Below are positions 10,754-25,100 of a stretch of DNA of 64,000 bases, piece after piece. A program made the translations under genes and the position numbers. The DNA comes from Odontocerum albicorne (taxonomy: Eukaryota > Arthropoda > Insecta > Trichoptera > Odontoceridae). Position 1 is the first letter of the stretch; each line of letters starts with the position of its first letter. Location of the stretch: positions 13,120,127 through 13,184,126 of the forward strand of contig OX463852.1 of assembly GCA_949825065.1 (NCBI GenBank). Reading direction: 5' to 3'. The notes below the pieces were generated by a model. That model saw only the letters and a program-made list of their open reading frames with translations. It was not told the origin of the DNA and did not search any database.

Positions 10754-13068
10754 AAATAAAACCGTCAAAACATTCGACGCAACGGGTTTCACACAACAAA
10801 TTCTCAAAACAACGCGCTGCGAAAATTAACCGAGCACCAGCGCGAAGGGAAGAATAAAACATGGCAGACAAACCGTGCACAGATTTCGGAGATGTTCCGA
10901 ATCCATAGACGTAATGTTGCCAGTCGTATTCTATGTTAAGTAACAATTCTTATAAATAGTAAACCAGAATTTAGATGTTTCCTTAATTAAGAAAAAACAT
11001 TTGATCTTGATTGTTTACAAAAAAGCTGTTCTTTTATAGATATGTATACATTGATTTTGAATTCAAATTTCATTTGTAATTCAGAGTATGTACAAAATTT
11101 AAAAAAATCAAAGTTAAGCAAAAATAACAAATTAACTCATAAACATTCAATTTATGTTTTGGTTATGAAAATGTAGCATTTTTGTTTTTCTTTAAATAAT
11201 TCAATGATGCTTAAAACAATTTAACATTTTACTATGTTTTATAAAAGGAAAGAAAAAAACATTGTTCTTAATAAATTGCATTTGTTAAAAACTGAAGGGA
11301 GTTTTGTTCAAAAAGGGTTATTTATATAAAAATGTTTTTTTTATATCAGACAAAAAATTCTAAAAATCATTTCATTTCATTCTGTTAATAAAGCCTTTTT
11401 CCCAATTACAAATAAATTCATAATAATTTAATTTTACTTCCACTTACATGTTTTATGATATATTAAAAAAAATTTATGTGTTTGTAAAGTTTTTTTTTCT
11501 TGGCTTTTTGTAACTGTTCAACGTTTTCCTTCTTAAAGATAAAGATGTCTTGTATTGTAAATATTGAAACGCGCATTACGGAATACTTGTGAAAATACGA
11601 AAGAAGACGGAATGGAGGCATTACAAAAAACGTGTGGTTAAAGTAGATGTTGTGACTAAGATAAAGAAAAGAGGCATTGTGATGTTTTGAACGCGCGGAG
11701 AAAATGCATGACGAAATAATAACCAAGCGAATATAGATATCAGATTTTCCTGGTTTGAGCGCAAGAGGTAACTATTGATAACTATAAAATAATAAGAAAG
11801 AAATTATACCACAATCAATTGGATATACTGAATTATTCAAAATAGCAAGGCAAATGTAAAAGAAGCAATTATAAAATACAACTCGAACTTAATCCAAAAG
11901 AACATAAAATTATAGAAAAACCTACTCAAATGCTAAGGGATGGAAATAAATAAATATCGGTTCTGCTTAAAAAGCATAACAGCAAAATCAAGAACCGAGG
12001 AAAATCATAAATATAGTCTGCAAATTCTATCGAGAACTCTTTCAAGATATGAAACATATTAGAGATAGAATAAGGAAATTTGATTATGGCAGGACTTATA
12101 TCATGGCAGTGCTTCCATCTGAAACTTATCTGAATAATCAAATAACAGATGTTAAGATTTTTTAAATGTCTCGTTCAATATAATTTGTGACCAAGTTCAA
12201 GCTAAAATACATCAAACTTTAAAAGTGTTAAAAAAGTATAGGGTTAACGGTTTATTTGGAGGTAAAATAAAATCGGAAAAAAATCTGATTCATGTTGTAT
12301 TATGATAAGAATCAATCATTCATAAACATAAATGCTAGATATTTTATAATATTGTACGTTTTATATAATTTTATTTATATTGTTCAAGAAACAAATATAA
12401 TTATTTGGACCGTTCATAATACACATATGTTTGACTTTTACATAAAATAACAATTCATGTAAAATTTCAATATAAAATACCGAAACTTAAAAGATAAATG
12501 GGTTTTAAATGATTCAATTTTGTTCTTAATGTTTTTTGTTGCAAAAAAGTAAATTTTGTTCCATAAAAGTTTTTTATTGTTCCGTAAAAGTCTTCACAAA
12601 ATGCTAAAAAAAAATCAAAATTATCCCAGATCAAGTTAAATGGGGATCGGGTCCTTTTTATATCATCGTGTAAAATTTAATAAGATCTACCTTGGTGGGT
12701 TTAGTTTTGAATTTTCTAAATTAATTTGGTATATCGTGTTTAAATTTTCAAGCACGTATTATGTTTATAACAACGATTAAATTATTAAGTTGGTGTAATG
12801 TAAATATGGCTGCGTTTACTTATTTTTCGTTATTTGTCTATGTCTTCTCTTAACCAATTTTTACGGTGGTAGCCGATTCATGAGTAATGCTAGTTCCAGC
12901 TAGTTAATTTGTTTCTGGTTCGTGTGAAATATTCAATCTGTTTAGTGCATATGTAGATTTATCGGACGGAGTTCAAGGAAAATTTTAGTGATTTCGTAAA
13001 AAAACTTTATTTCTATCTAGTAATTTTAGATATATTGATTAATATCTCTTAATTACCTTATTATCATC
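10754..13068. other. AT-rich upstream region of NXF1
   Basis: No gene recognised. 10760-10920 has moderate GC. The last few hundred bases (about 12780-13068) should contain the NXF1 promoter and 5' untranslated region, but I see no TATA box or other decisive core element. Confidence 0.4.
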
Positions 13069-13159
13069 ATGCCTAAACGTGGTGGTGGAGGCGGCGGCGG
13101 AGGAGGAGGCAGAGGACGTATTTGGAATAATGGTGGAGACGGACAACGGTCGTACAATG
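13069..13159 (+). CDS. NXF1: NXF1 exon 1
   Basis: ATG in CATCATG context opens MPKRGG followed by a run of ten glycines in total and RGR, the RG-rich RNA-binding tail. It ends with one base of a split codon; donor G|GTTTGT. This ATG is chosen because the frame runs in phase into exon 2; an internal ATG in exon 2 (13873) would drop the first 73 residues. Confidence 0.88.
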
Positions 13160-16100
13160 GTTTGTATTTACTTATGTTTCACTTGAAAATCTTGACCGTG
13201 TCTCTAATATTTTTATACCAAAACCGTCTATAGTCAACTAGTCATCGCTAAAGTATATTTGCTACAAAGCATAAATAGTGGTTAGAACATGAAATCTGTC
13301 AACCTACTTGAATAGCTTTATGAAATATCTTTCGAGACCCTGATATTTGATTTGTAAACAAAGTACTAGAAACAAGTGTGTTCAGTTATTGAATGTGTCT
13401 TGACACGTGCTTCTATGACTGCAGAGTAATATATTTCGTATTTGACTGGAGCTGGATTACAACTTCATGGAGCAATGCATTTAATGTGGCAGCTGTGCTT
13501 TGTTAATAACTTTTTATATCCTTCAAATTAGACTTAAGCTGGTTGGTCACCCATAACTTGTTGAAAATTGATCATACGGCAGATCCTCTTACTTTTATAA
13601 CTTCATATTTTGTATTTTATATTACTTCATTGTAAATTGTATCGAGACTATTGTACTTCCCATAATTTCCTTCTACATATTTATTTGGGTGTGGTCAGGA
13701 GACTTAAATATTGATTTAATTTTACCTGATTTGTTTTTTTTTAGAACATGATAATCGCGGTCATGAAAACGTCCGAAGAGTTAGTTTCAAACCGAACTCA
13801 ATTAAAATACATAAAAATAAAAATCGGAATTGGGACACCGCCATCAAACATCTCAATGACGATGACATTGATATGAGCGGCCAAAGTTCCAATCCTGGAC
13901 GACATCAAAACAATTTCCGTGGGAACTTTCGAGGAAGGGGTAGAAGAGATGGTCGAGTGGGATCTCCAGCTCCGAGGCCAAATTATATGCCAAGAAAGCT
14001 ACAACCTGGACTATCTCCGTGGTACCAGATCACTATACCATTTGGACAGCAACACGAAAAGAATTTTCTCCTAAATGCACTGTTGTCTGCGATGTCACCA
14101 GACATTTTTGTGCCTTATTTCTATAACATTTCTGGGAATGCAGCAATATTCTTTGTTGATGAATTTAACATGGCTGAAAAATTAAATAACTTGGATAGAA
14201 AGATTACAATGCCAAATGGATTCAAACTTGGTGTTAGGGTTAAAAGTGGCACACCAAATGTAAACGTAGATAAATCAATGATGGAAAAGATGAAACTGGC
14301 GATGGCTAATCGATACAATCCTTCTACAAAAGCGTTGGATCTCACCAAATTTCATGCGGATCCCTGTAAGTATATGTATTTATTTATAATATTTTTATTC
14401 CAGATACAGTAGATTTTTTACTATTCGAGATTGCATCAACCAGTTTGCGGGTTCACCGGGCCAGTAATTTAAAAAAAATCTTTTATTAATTTGAAATATT
14501 AAGTTCATAAAAAAAGTTTTCGAAATTTTTTACTGCCCTGGTTAATCCGCAACCTAGTTAATGCGACACCATATACTCTGCGTTACAAAATGTTACTATA
14601 GATACTACTATTGTACTAACTACTTTATTATACTTTCGTTGTATGTAATACAATTTGGTAAGCTTTTCAACTGAAGATGAATCATTAAAAAAAAAAACAG
14701 ATTGTGAAAATCAAACCCTCAACCCCTTAATGGGATTATGGGTTTGATAAGAGAGATGTCTTATAAACTAGCCCACAGAGGTTGTTATTTATTGACTATC
14801 TTAGAACTTGGATATTATTGACATTACGCTTTCTATTTTGGACTGTCTGCATGCTTACTGAAGTGTCATAACTTGCACCCAATAAATCAATAGATTTTAT
14901 GCATCCATTGGATGTACTGACAATCTTCTTTAATGGTGTCAATAATACTATTAATTAAATAATCAAGTAAATTCTGTAAAGCGTTATTTATACTCTCACC
15001 TAGAGAAAAAAATATTTCAACCATTCAATGTAAACTTTGTTTTCTGACATCCTAGACTGTCTGGAAACTAAGTTGAGATTGAATGGCTGTGAAATATCTA
15101 TTAGCTTGTGATTTTTACGTTTTTATATTTCTTACACTTCCAATTCAATCCCACATTGCAGATAAATTATTACGTTACAAAAATGGAGTATTCAAGTATC
15201 ATGCCTTTTTTGTTTTTTCAGCTTTAATAAAAGACTTTGATTTTAGATGTATGTAAGTAGTTTGCTAATATACATTCTGTTTTATCTTTTTATTTGATGT
15301 TATGAAATTACAAAAAATATGTTTTATGATGTAAAAACTGATAATATTATATTGTATTACCCTTTCATTGTATACAGTACAACTTGGCGGCCTTTGATGT
15401 ATTTAGCAGACAAATTTTGTCATTTTAATTAGAATTTCAACAGAAAATAGATTACTTTGTAGAACATTTTTTCGCATACTTATAAACCATTTTTAATTCT
15501 AATTAGTTTAATGTCAAAGTTCTAAAAAAAATATTGGAAAATTGTAAAAGAATGTAGAAAAATTATGGAGTTTTAATGTATATAAAATATAATTATTAAT
15601 GTGAGTTTACTTATCCTCTATTTTCCCGTCTTTAAATTTTGATTTTTATTTTCATTTGTTTTCAGCTCTCATTGATATATTTTGTGCGCTATTCCGTCCA
15701 TCAATAATGTTGGCAGCGGTAAATATCATATCCGAAAACATACCGGAAATAGAAGCTCTCAATTTAAATGAAAATAAACTGAATGTTCTTGACCATTTTA
15801 AGAGCTTACTGAAGAAATTACCTAATTTGAAAATTCTTTACCTCGCCAATAATAGGGTAAGTTAAAAGTTTTAGTGTATTATCATCCTTTTCTTTTTAAT
15901 TATTCAATTTTCTTACATATCAACTAGACATGTACAAAAATTTTGGGTGTATTTATTTTTGTATTTTAAAAATGTTCATTTTCTTTTAAATAATACTTAT
16001 CTTTGTAAAGTATTAATTGGTTTTCATAATCCAGAAGTGATAATTTTAGCTCTTCTTTAAATAATTATCTTTAATGTTCAAAATTCTGCTAATTTAAATA

Positions 16101-19100
16101 ATCTAGTAATGTTCAATATTAATTGATAATGCATAAAGTGAAATATAAAATACAAATAATTAGTTCTTATTTATATTGAGAAGTCTACAAAAACAAAGAT
16201 ATTCATTTGATATAGGGACTTCAGTAGAATAAGTAAAGTGTGCACTCGGGTGTAATACATTTTGTAATATGACTTGAACTTGACAGGATTTATTTAAATA
16301 TGTAATGATTCATTAACCCTTTCCGGTCCTATGTCGAATGTCATTCGACATCGACTTTATTCCAGTGAGTCCTATGTCGAATGTCATTCGACATTTTTTT
16401 CTTGTGAACATAAATATAGTTTTATTAAAAACAACCTTGTGAACATACTCGTAAATATAGTTTTATTAAAAACAACCTGGGTGTATTGTTTTACCCTGTA
16501 ATTATGTAAATCTTTTATGGACCTGATGGAACATTTTTTTTTTGTGGACCGGAAAGGGTTAAAGATGCTAATAAATTTTGGTAATTAATATTATATGATA
16601 CATCATCAGTATCAGTCTTTTGAGAATGGTCCAGTAGTTTGTATTATTAACTAACTTAAATAAAGACATGAGGGGGAGATTTTTACATGTGCTGTGTTTT
16701 TGTTTTAGATACCACATATTAATTCCTTGGAACCATTGAAAGGGCTACCTTTAGTTGAGTTGTACCTCGAAGGTAACCCTCTAGCTGATCGTTTCAAAGA
16801 GAAAGATGTCTATGTCAGGTAATGTAGAATAGATGGAGCCCAGGTAACCTGTGGTCGTTTTGAATATCGAAGCATTGCTTTTGATGGCCCTATATACTCA
16901 TGGTGCGTATTTAGTAGGGTGAACCTTTAATTTGACGCACAAGTGAAGATGATAATATATTGAGCTTCCTTCTGAAGACATTTCAATGATAATTTATTTT
17001 CATTATATATTATTGTATGTTTGGTAACAAAGCAAGAAAAAATTAAAGGAAATCGTGAAAATGACATTAATAAAGGAATAATTTTAGCAGAAATACTTGA
17101 TTAGAAATTTTCTATTTTGCTATCGGTGTTGTTTAAATGTAAGAAACATTTTAATTTCATCATTGAAACTATTACAGTTAATACCCTTTAAATTATTGAT
17201 ATTAAAAACCACACTAGTCATGTGAGATTGCAAATGTTACATACTTTTGGAGTTACATTAAATTGTGATAGCTCTTAAATTTTTTTTCTCAGATATATAT
17301 TTAAAACGACTAAAAACTTTTAACTTTAAATTTGGAATAACATTTACATTCTTATATGACAAGTTAAATGTTCTTGTTCTAAGTTAATATAAAATTGATA
17401 ATAAACTAGTGATGTAGTTAAACAGCGTTGAATATTGAAGTTGTGTTTGGTTTGTAAATAGCACCAGTTCTGAACTTTCAGGATTTGCAATTTTTATCTC
17501 GTATAATATAAAAACTGCAAGCTTTGGAAAATCTTCTGATGTGCTTCAATTATAATGAAAAAATACGCATATTTTTTTGATGAACATTAACATTTTTTTT
17601 AAATATTTTTTTGACAAAATTTTTAGTATACAATTTACATATAATTGTAAATAAATGTCTATTATTGGTGAAATAAGTAAATTACTATTTAATACAAAAT
17701 GTCCATTATTAAATATAGTTAACTTTTAAACAAACATTTACTTTTGTTTAAAAAATCTTTATCTTTTGAAAATTTTGGTCCCGATCATAAAAAAATAAGA
17801 GTTGCAAAAAAGATAGCAGCAAAAGCACAAAAAAGATAGTGCTACAGGTGAAAAAAAATAATGTCACCTATGTGTGTTATTTTTCCATTGAAAATGCAGA
17901 TTCAAAAGTGAGAGAAAAAAAACCATCCTTAAACTCATTTCATTGTTTATCTGTTATTGATATTTGTCCATGAACGAAAGATTTTTTCCATTGTTGCATT
18001 GAATTGCAAATGGTAAAAATGTGAATTTTCCAGCACAGGCAGACCACCTAAATGTTTTGCGGCGGCTTCATAGTGTATATGATTATGGAAAACCCGCGTG
18101 ATTTGAGAGTTTTTTGTTATCTCACTTCATCTTGGTGAAATGGGTTGTCTCATTTAGTGTGTTGATCACTTTGAAGATTATGTAGGGATGCATATCTTCA
18201 TGTGGTTTAAATCACTATAGCCCCAACTGCCATGTTTTCGTATGGGGATGATTAAAAGGAATCGGAGTGGATGAAGATTGTGACAAATCAAGTGCAGATA
18301 GATAGGTGATTAAAGAAAATCTATGAACATTTCTTTATTTGCTACGTTTTATTGGGAAATAATCACTAAAAAAAGAACAAAATGAACTAAAGAAATACTT
18401 CACAAAAAAATCATTACCAAAATTTTTAAAAGGTGGAATCAATAAAATATAACCGTTGACTCTATTTAAACAAAATATCTGTTTTAGTTTTTCAAGACAT
18501 TTGTTAAGTTTTTTCAAAGTTCTGCATCAAACTTATTACGAATTAAAATTCATACTGAAAAATTTGTTTATGTTCTGAAAATTTCTAATCTCAGTTCTGC
18601 TATTAATAAAAACATTTTTTCTTGATATCAAAAGCATTGCTATCTTTTATATCACCAATAAACTTATAATGTATATTACATGTTTATATTTTTAACCCTT
18701 CAGGCCCGTATGCCTAAAACATTTTTTCAGTCCCAGGGATGTTTAATTTTCTTTTATGGAGATCGTTTTAAACGAAATTGTTAAACTATTGCTCATATAA
18801 ATAGATGATAAAACAGGGCACTGTTTTCGTCCATCCTTGTGTGGGATTTTTGGTGCGCGTGCGGTGCACGTCATACGTCCCTGTGGGGAGTTTTGGTTTT
18901 GATGCGCGTGCGGTGCACGTCATACGTGCCTGAAGGGTTAAAGGGCGATTATTTTTCACATTCATTTGATCAAAAAACATAATAAGCCATCTGTCAAATC
19001 ACACATCTAATTAAAAAAAAAATTTTTTTTTTTATATTTATCTTTGCATTATTTAACAAATAAGATTCGGTTAGCCTTAAAAATCTTACTGCAAGATAAA

Positions 19101-22100
19101 AACCAAAGTAGGATTTTTTTTATTTTGTTATGTGTAATCCAGCTAAGTCCAAATACATCTTTTTTCATTTCAAAACAGATTGATAACATGTTAACATATA
19201 CACATATGGTTATTCATTCCTTCATTCAAACAATTAAAAAATATATATATACCGAGTTTTAAAAAACGTTGAATGAGTATTGAGAATTGATGATTCCAGG
19301 TTATTTAATTATTGCACTTTTCATTTGAATATTTATATTCATAAAAATTTAATTTTTTATGTCACATTTTCGTTTTTTATACCTTTGATTCTTTAGAATG
19401 TGTACAATTTCAGTCATGCAATATTGTTTTTAAATCCATTTTTTTCGTTAGTTAATTGATTTTCTATGATCACTATTTTCATCTTTTAAAATTAGAGCAA
19501 TGTTACTGGACTGAGATTGTCTCACAAAATAATTTCATATTTTAACCTTTTCATATCAAGGACAATAAAAATTATGTGCTAAGTAGGATGTACAATTTTT
19601 TTAATGCTGAAAAAAGTCTGTTAAGCATTGTTTGCAAATAAAATTATACCGACTCTTGATTGTAATATTGGAAATTTTTTGCAACATCAGAGCTAAAAAC
19701 AACTCATTTGCATTAATATCATTATTAATAATTGAGTTTGTTTTTTTTTCTAACTAGCAACATCATAATCAAGAAACAAGTGACTTTTTCCATGAAATAA
19801 ATACTCAAGAAAGCGCATCAAATGTTGCATAAATAACAATATATACATACCTCATAGATAATATTATTTTGTTTTATTTATTTTAAAATGTTACCTTTTC
19901 ATTTATTTACAATATTTATTTAAATTACTGAATAAAAAATCCTTTCTATGAAAGAATATTAGCATATCATTATATGTTCCTATATAGCTGTTGTAAAATT
20001 TTCTAGTATTACTGAAAGGGAGGTATGCTGTTGAAGTGTCACAATACATTTAACGATAATGCAAAATGATTTGAACATATTCAATTTTTATGTGTTTTTG
20101 AGTTTTTCCAGTTCCAATGGAATTTTTTTTCTCTTTTTCTAAATTTGATTGAATTGTCTTCAGAGAGGTGCGGAAAAGGTTCCCGAAAGTTGTGCGGCTG
20201 GTATGTATTTTTTTTTTCATATTACACTTCAATACAAAGAAGAATGTGTCTTTGAGTTGATCTTATTTTAATAGTAATTTGCAAAATGTTTGAGTCAAAA
20301 AAAAATATCTGGATTCATTTCAAATTTATATTTTTTCGGATTTAAAAAAAAAGGTAAAACACATAAAATTCAAAAACCTTTTAAATTATTAATGATTATT
20401 TTTTCTGAATTATATCAATTGATTTTCTTATCCAAAAATGCACTACCCTTAACTATGAAATTCAGAATATATTTTTTGTTTTCTAGTTCTGAGCGCATTT
20501 GATGTTATATCAACAGAAGAGGACTTTGAACTTTGGACATCTGGGTTTGATTCCTAGAGAAGGGCTTGTATTTACACTTGATCTGTCAAGTCTGAAATTA
20601 TTTATGAATTTTGTTCCAAGTTCATTGAGATAGATATATATGATTATGCTTCATCAAAAGTCCCATGAAATGAATTAATTTTGATTTTACTTTTTATGCA
20701 TGGTTTGTTTAAAAGCTCCTCATCTCTAGTCAGAAATTTTGTATCCAGTTGGCAGCACCATTTCTCACACTGTATATCATCAGTCTTCTCCCTGGCTCCA
20801 TCCCAACTCACTGTCTGCGAAGACTGTTGGGGTCAGCTCTCCTCGTCCTCAGGTTGTATGCTCTTCGGTCCCGGACTATGTTCCCCAGGCCGTGCCTCTG
20901 CATCAGGTTATCTTTTTGCACCGCCCATGAATTCTTTGGTCTTTCTCTGGTTGTTATTCGAGGAAGATCCATGGAGATTGCCTGATTCACAATGTGATCG
21001 GGTGCTCTGCGTCCAACGTGCCCATACCATCTCAATCGCCTCTCCTCCACCTTACTGTTGATGTCTGTAACACCTAGGCTTCTACGAATGCGTGAGCTTG
21101 TTATTTTGTCTCTTAGGGACACACCAGCTGACCATCTCGCATGCGCATTTCAGCAGTTTCTAGTTGCCTGGAGTAAGAGTTATACATCGTCCAGCATTCG
21201 GAGCCATAGAGGAGTGCGGGTCTGACAATCGTTTGGTATACTTTTCCTTTTAACTTTACTGGCATTTTCGGATCACATAGAACTCCCGTCATTGATCCAA
21301 ACTTCATCCATCGCACACTAATTCTATGTGTTACATCTGCTGCACATCCTCCATCGCTATGGATTAGTGACCCAAGATACTTAAAGGAGTCACAATTTTG
21401 TAATGTTTCTCCATCCATTTGCATTACGGGAGTGACAGCATTTGTGTTCTCGAATGGTAGGTACAGATACTCTGTTTTCTTTCTGCTCAGTCTCAATCCA
21501 TTGTCCTCTAAGATTCTTCTCCACCTTTCCAGACTATTTTGCAGGTCTTCATGTTTTTCCCTTATTAATACGATATTGTCTGCAAACAGTAGGATCTTTA
21601 GGAGACTGTTCATTTCCTGGTTAGTTAAATAGTCCATGACTAAGATGAACAGAAGCGGACTGAGTACCGATCCTTGATGTACCCCCACCTTTATAGGAAA
21701 TTCTGGTGAAGTTCCCGAAGTGCACCTCACTTGCGTTTTCACGTTATACATATCCTGTATGTCAAGTACATACTTTTCTGGTACACTATGTGCTCTAAGT
21801 GCTGCCCAAATCAGGCTTCTAGGGACCCTGTCAAATGCCTTTTCAAGATCGTTGAAGCCCATATGAAGGTCTTTCTTGGCATCACGGTGTTTTTCGACAA
21901 GGAGTCTTACGATTTGAATAGCGTCTACTGTTGATCTATAATAGTCAATTAAATTCAACAACAAAACAAAAGATAGAACAACTCAGTAAATTGATATCCC
22001 AATTTTTTTACAATAGAAAATAACCCTATAGCGAATATGCAGTGAAGGAATTCTAATATTGAAAAAGCCAAACAATTCAAGATAATTTAATTGAGAATTG

Positions 22101-25100
22101 ATAATTTTATGCAAAAGAAGTAAATCATTTAATTGTCTTCTCTTGTTAAGAGGTAATAAATTCAATCTTCGTTCGAGATAGTTATAATTAATGCCAATCA
22201 GACTGTTTACACTGTCACCCTTTGCTAGCTTAATACTTGCCATAGGTTTATTGCGATCATATGTAGCCATAATACGAGGACCACACAACGGGACATTTTA
22301 TTACAATACAATATTAAAGCCTTGATCAAAAACAATGTTTACAGATAATACAATATAGAAAATCACTAATCTATGTGAATGTGATGCATACATCCGATAC
22401 AGTTTCTACAAGTATTTGTTAGTATAAGTAAATTATTCTTGAAATTCCTAATTGTAGGTTTTTTATTTTATCTCTAATAATAAGTGACAATATATGGCAG
22501 ATCTACTGTAACAAACCAGGTTGTACTGTATATAGCATAACAATACAATAATATTAAATTTGAATATACTCTGACCACTAGTAAGACTTGAGTGCAGTGT
22601 TTTTGTATTAAGAAATAAGTTATAAAATAAAATGAGTCGTTCCAATGATTTAGGATGGAAATGAACTGCCTCCTGTTATTGGATTTGATGTCAACGATGA
22701 AGTCAGTCTACCGCCCACGAGAGCTTCATTCTTTTGCCATATGGAGGGTCAAGTGATTGTCAAGCAATTTCTGGAACAATACTTTGCAATTTATGATTCC
22801 GAATCTCGACAGCCATTGTTAGATGCTTACCACGAAAATGCAATGTTTTCAATGACCGCTTCATATGGACATGGACAGCCACAAAATATACCTCATAACA
22901 GGTAAATTTTATCATTTATCATACTAAGTTAAAATTTAAGGTATTAAACTTAACATGGGTAAATTTGAGCTATATATCAAATAATTTGTATCGAGTATCC
23001 CAAATTATCGAAAAATTTCTACATAGAGATATAGATATTGATTACTATGTACGATTGTATTTATGAAATAAATTTAAACTTAACCTAGAAATACAAATTG
23101 TGCCCTGTTTTTTTGTATAGTAGAAGGGGCCCAATAAATCAAATTGGTCACCCTGATTGCTCAATAAATGGCATAGAACTGGAATCAATGTGTTGATTTA
23201 TAATCAAACAATTCAATTGATTGTAATTAAATAGTTTTAAGAATATTGATCACATCAAAACCAAGGTAATATGAAATTGTATAATAGTTTAACATTTTAT
23301 TTTTAAATATAAATATTAAGAGGGAAATAGAGATTCAATGAATTCTTATTTTCAATAATATCAAGCCCTTCTAGGCAAAAATCTTAACCAGCTTTTGGAT
23401 TGTTTCACACGAGAGTCGAAAAACTGATTTCCCTAAATATTGTTAGATTTTTTTTGTAGTGTTATTTTTTCTATTTTCATAATTTCTTAGAACTTATTCA
23501 AGAAGTATTTTGTGAAATATTAGTTTTCCTCGCTTGTTAAATTATTCATGTACCGCTTTCTAATGTAGTTTTAAAATAAAAAGTTCTCGAAAAAAAAAAT
23601 ATATTCAGTGCGTCACATCTTAATACTGATTTTTTCAAACGCATCTAAGTCCCAAATATATTAAACCATGAAATATTTGTAACCTGTTGCATGACACTTG
23701 TTTTAAATTTATAGACATCACCTTTGGTTGTGAAATATTTATTCTGCATTATTAAACTTCAACAACAGTTTGAAAATTGAACTGACAGTCATTGTTGAGC
23801 ATTTTTGAGTAAGTCGTAAAGGGTGAGTAATTTTAACACGTTCACTGCGTATAAAATACTTAATGTCATAGAGATGCTGAAAATTCGCGAATTTTTGAAA
23901 ACCCATAACTTTGTTAAAAATCAAATTCTATTTTCTATTGAAACATCATATACAAGTGTATTCCTTCGTGTCTTCAAAACACATGAAACCGGCGATGAAT
24001 TCTTATCGGGAGACGTTTATGAGTGCACTAAACATTCAAGGCTCCCGTGTCCATACAAAATATTTGTATGGACACGGGAGCCGTGTTCGACGCAGTGAAC
24101 GTGTTAATAAATGTATGGTTACAAAGTGAACATGGAATGATAGCATTAATATTTTTATGTGAACAAAAATGTGTTAACTTTTCTAATTTTTCTTACAGAT
24201 TAACTTTTTACTTGTCAATGGGTAGAAATTTAATGCGTGTCTTAGACCGAGATACGAGAAGGAGAAGTTTAAAGACAGGTCGACTCCAAGTTGTCTCATT
24301 TTTGAATGACCTTCCAAAAACACAACATGACCTTACGAGTTTTTGTGTTGATTTAACAATCTTCACCGTGAGTACACATGATGATTTTAAAATATTTTTT
24401 CAAATGCATCAAGAATAGATATTTTTTTTGTAATAGGATGACTTCATTTAATTAGAATATTCATTTTGTTTTTATTGAAAAGTTGTTCATTTATCATCCA
24501 CATCTCATTTAAAATAAACTATTAGGAGCTGGTTTGATCACAGTCCAGGTGTCAGGTGTTGGGCTGTGATCGTGGAAGGATGTGGAGTGTCTAGACAGTG
24601 GACTAGCCTGGATGGTGGCATTTTATGCCATTTTTGTGTTCTTGATGTGTAATAATTAATTAGTATTGTTTGGCATTTTATAATATTCCATATTTTTCGA
24701 TCTATATGAAATCAATGTGTTTTTGCAGCCAACAATTTTAACATTGACAATCAATGGTGTATTCAAAGAATTATTGCCTGGCTCATCAAAACCTCCAAAT
24801 CCACCAGTAAGGGCTTTCCACAAGACGATGGTGATTGTTCCACATGGAGGTGGATTCTGTATCAAAAGTGATATGCTTTATATTAGTAATGCTACTATTG
24901 AACAGGTAATTTTTCATAATTTTTCCAAGATTTCAGCTTTACCTTTGTGGAACTCCATAATATTTAATAATAAATTACTTTCTTATTCCAGTAATTACAT
25001 TAATACCCAATACATGTGCTTCTACCTACTATCTTCTGTCTATCGGCTGTCTTCAGGTGAAATATTATCCTGAGGTGCACAAGTGGCTTGGTTTTTTTTT

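Larger units (their letters stand above)
20201..22653 (+). other. NXF1 intron 5
   Basis: Holds a dead RTE-like LINE (20735-21950, minus) and a second LINE scrap (21966-22310, minus). About 22510-22555 resembles a plus-strand SINE tail (CAGGTTGTACTGTATATA). The acceptor before exon 6 (TTCCAATGATTTAG) has a weak polypyrimidine tract. Confidence 0.7.

Noticed and set aside
20681..21061. Plus-strand open frames of 126, 78 and 63 codons
   Set aside because: Antisense shadows of the minus-strand LINE coding sequence.
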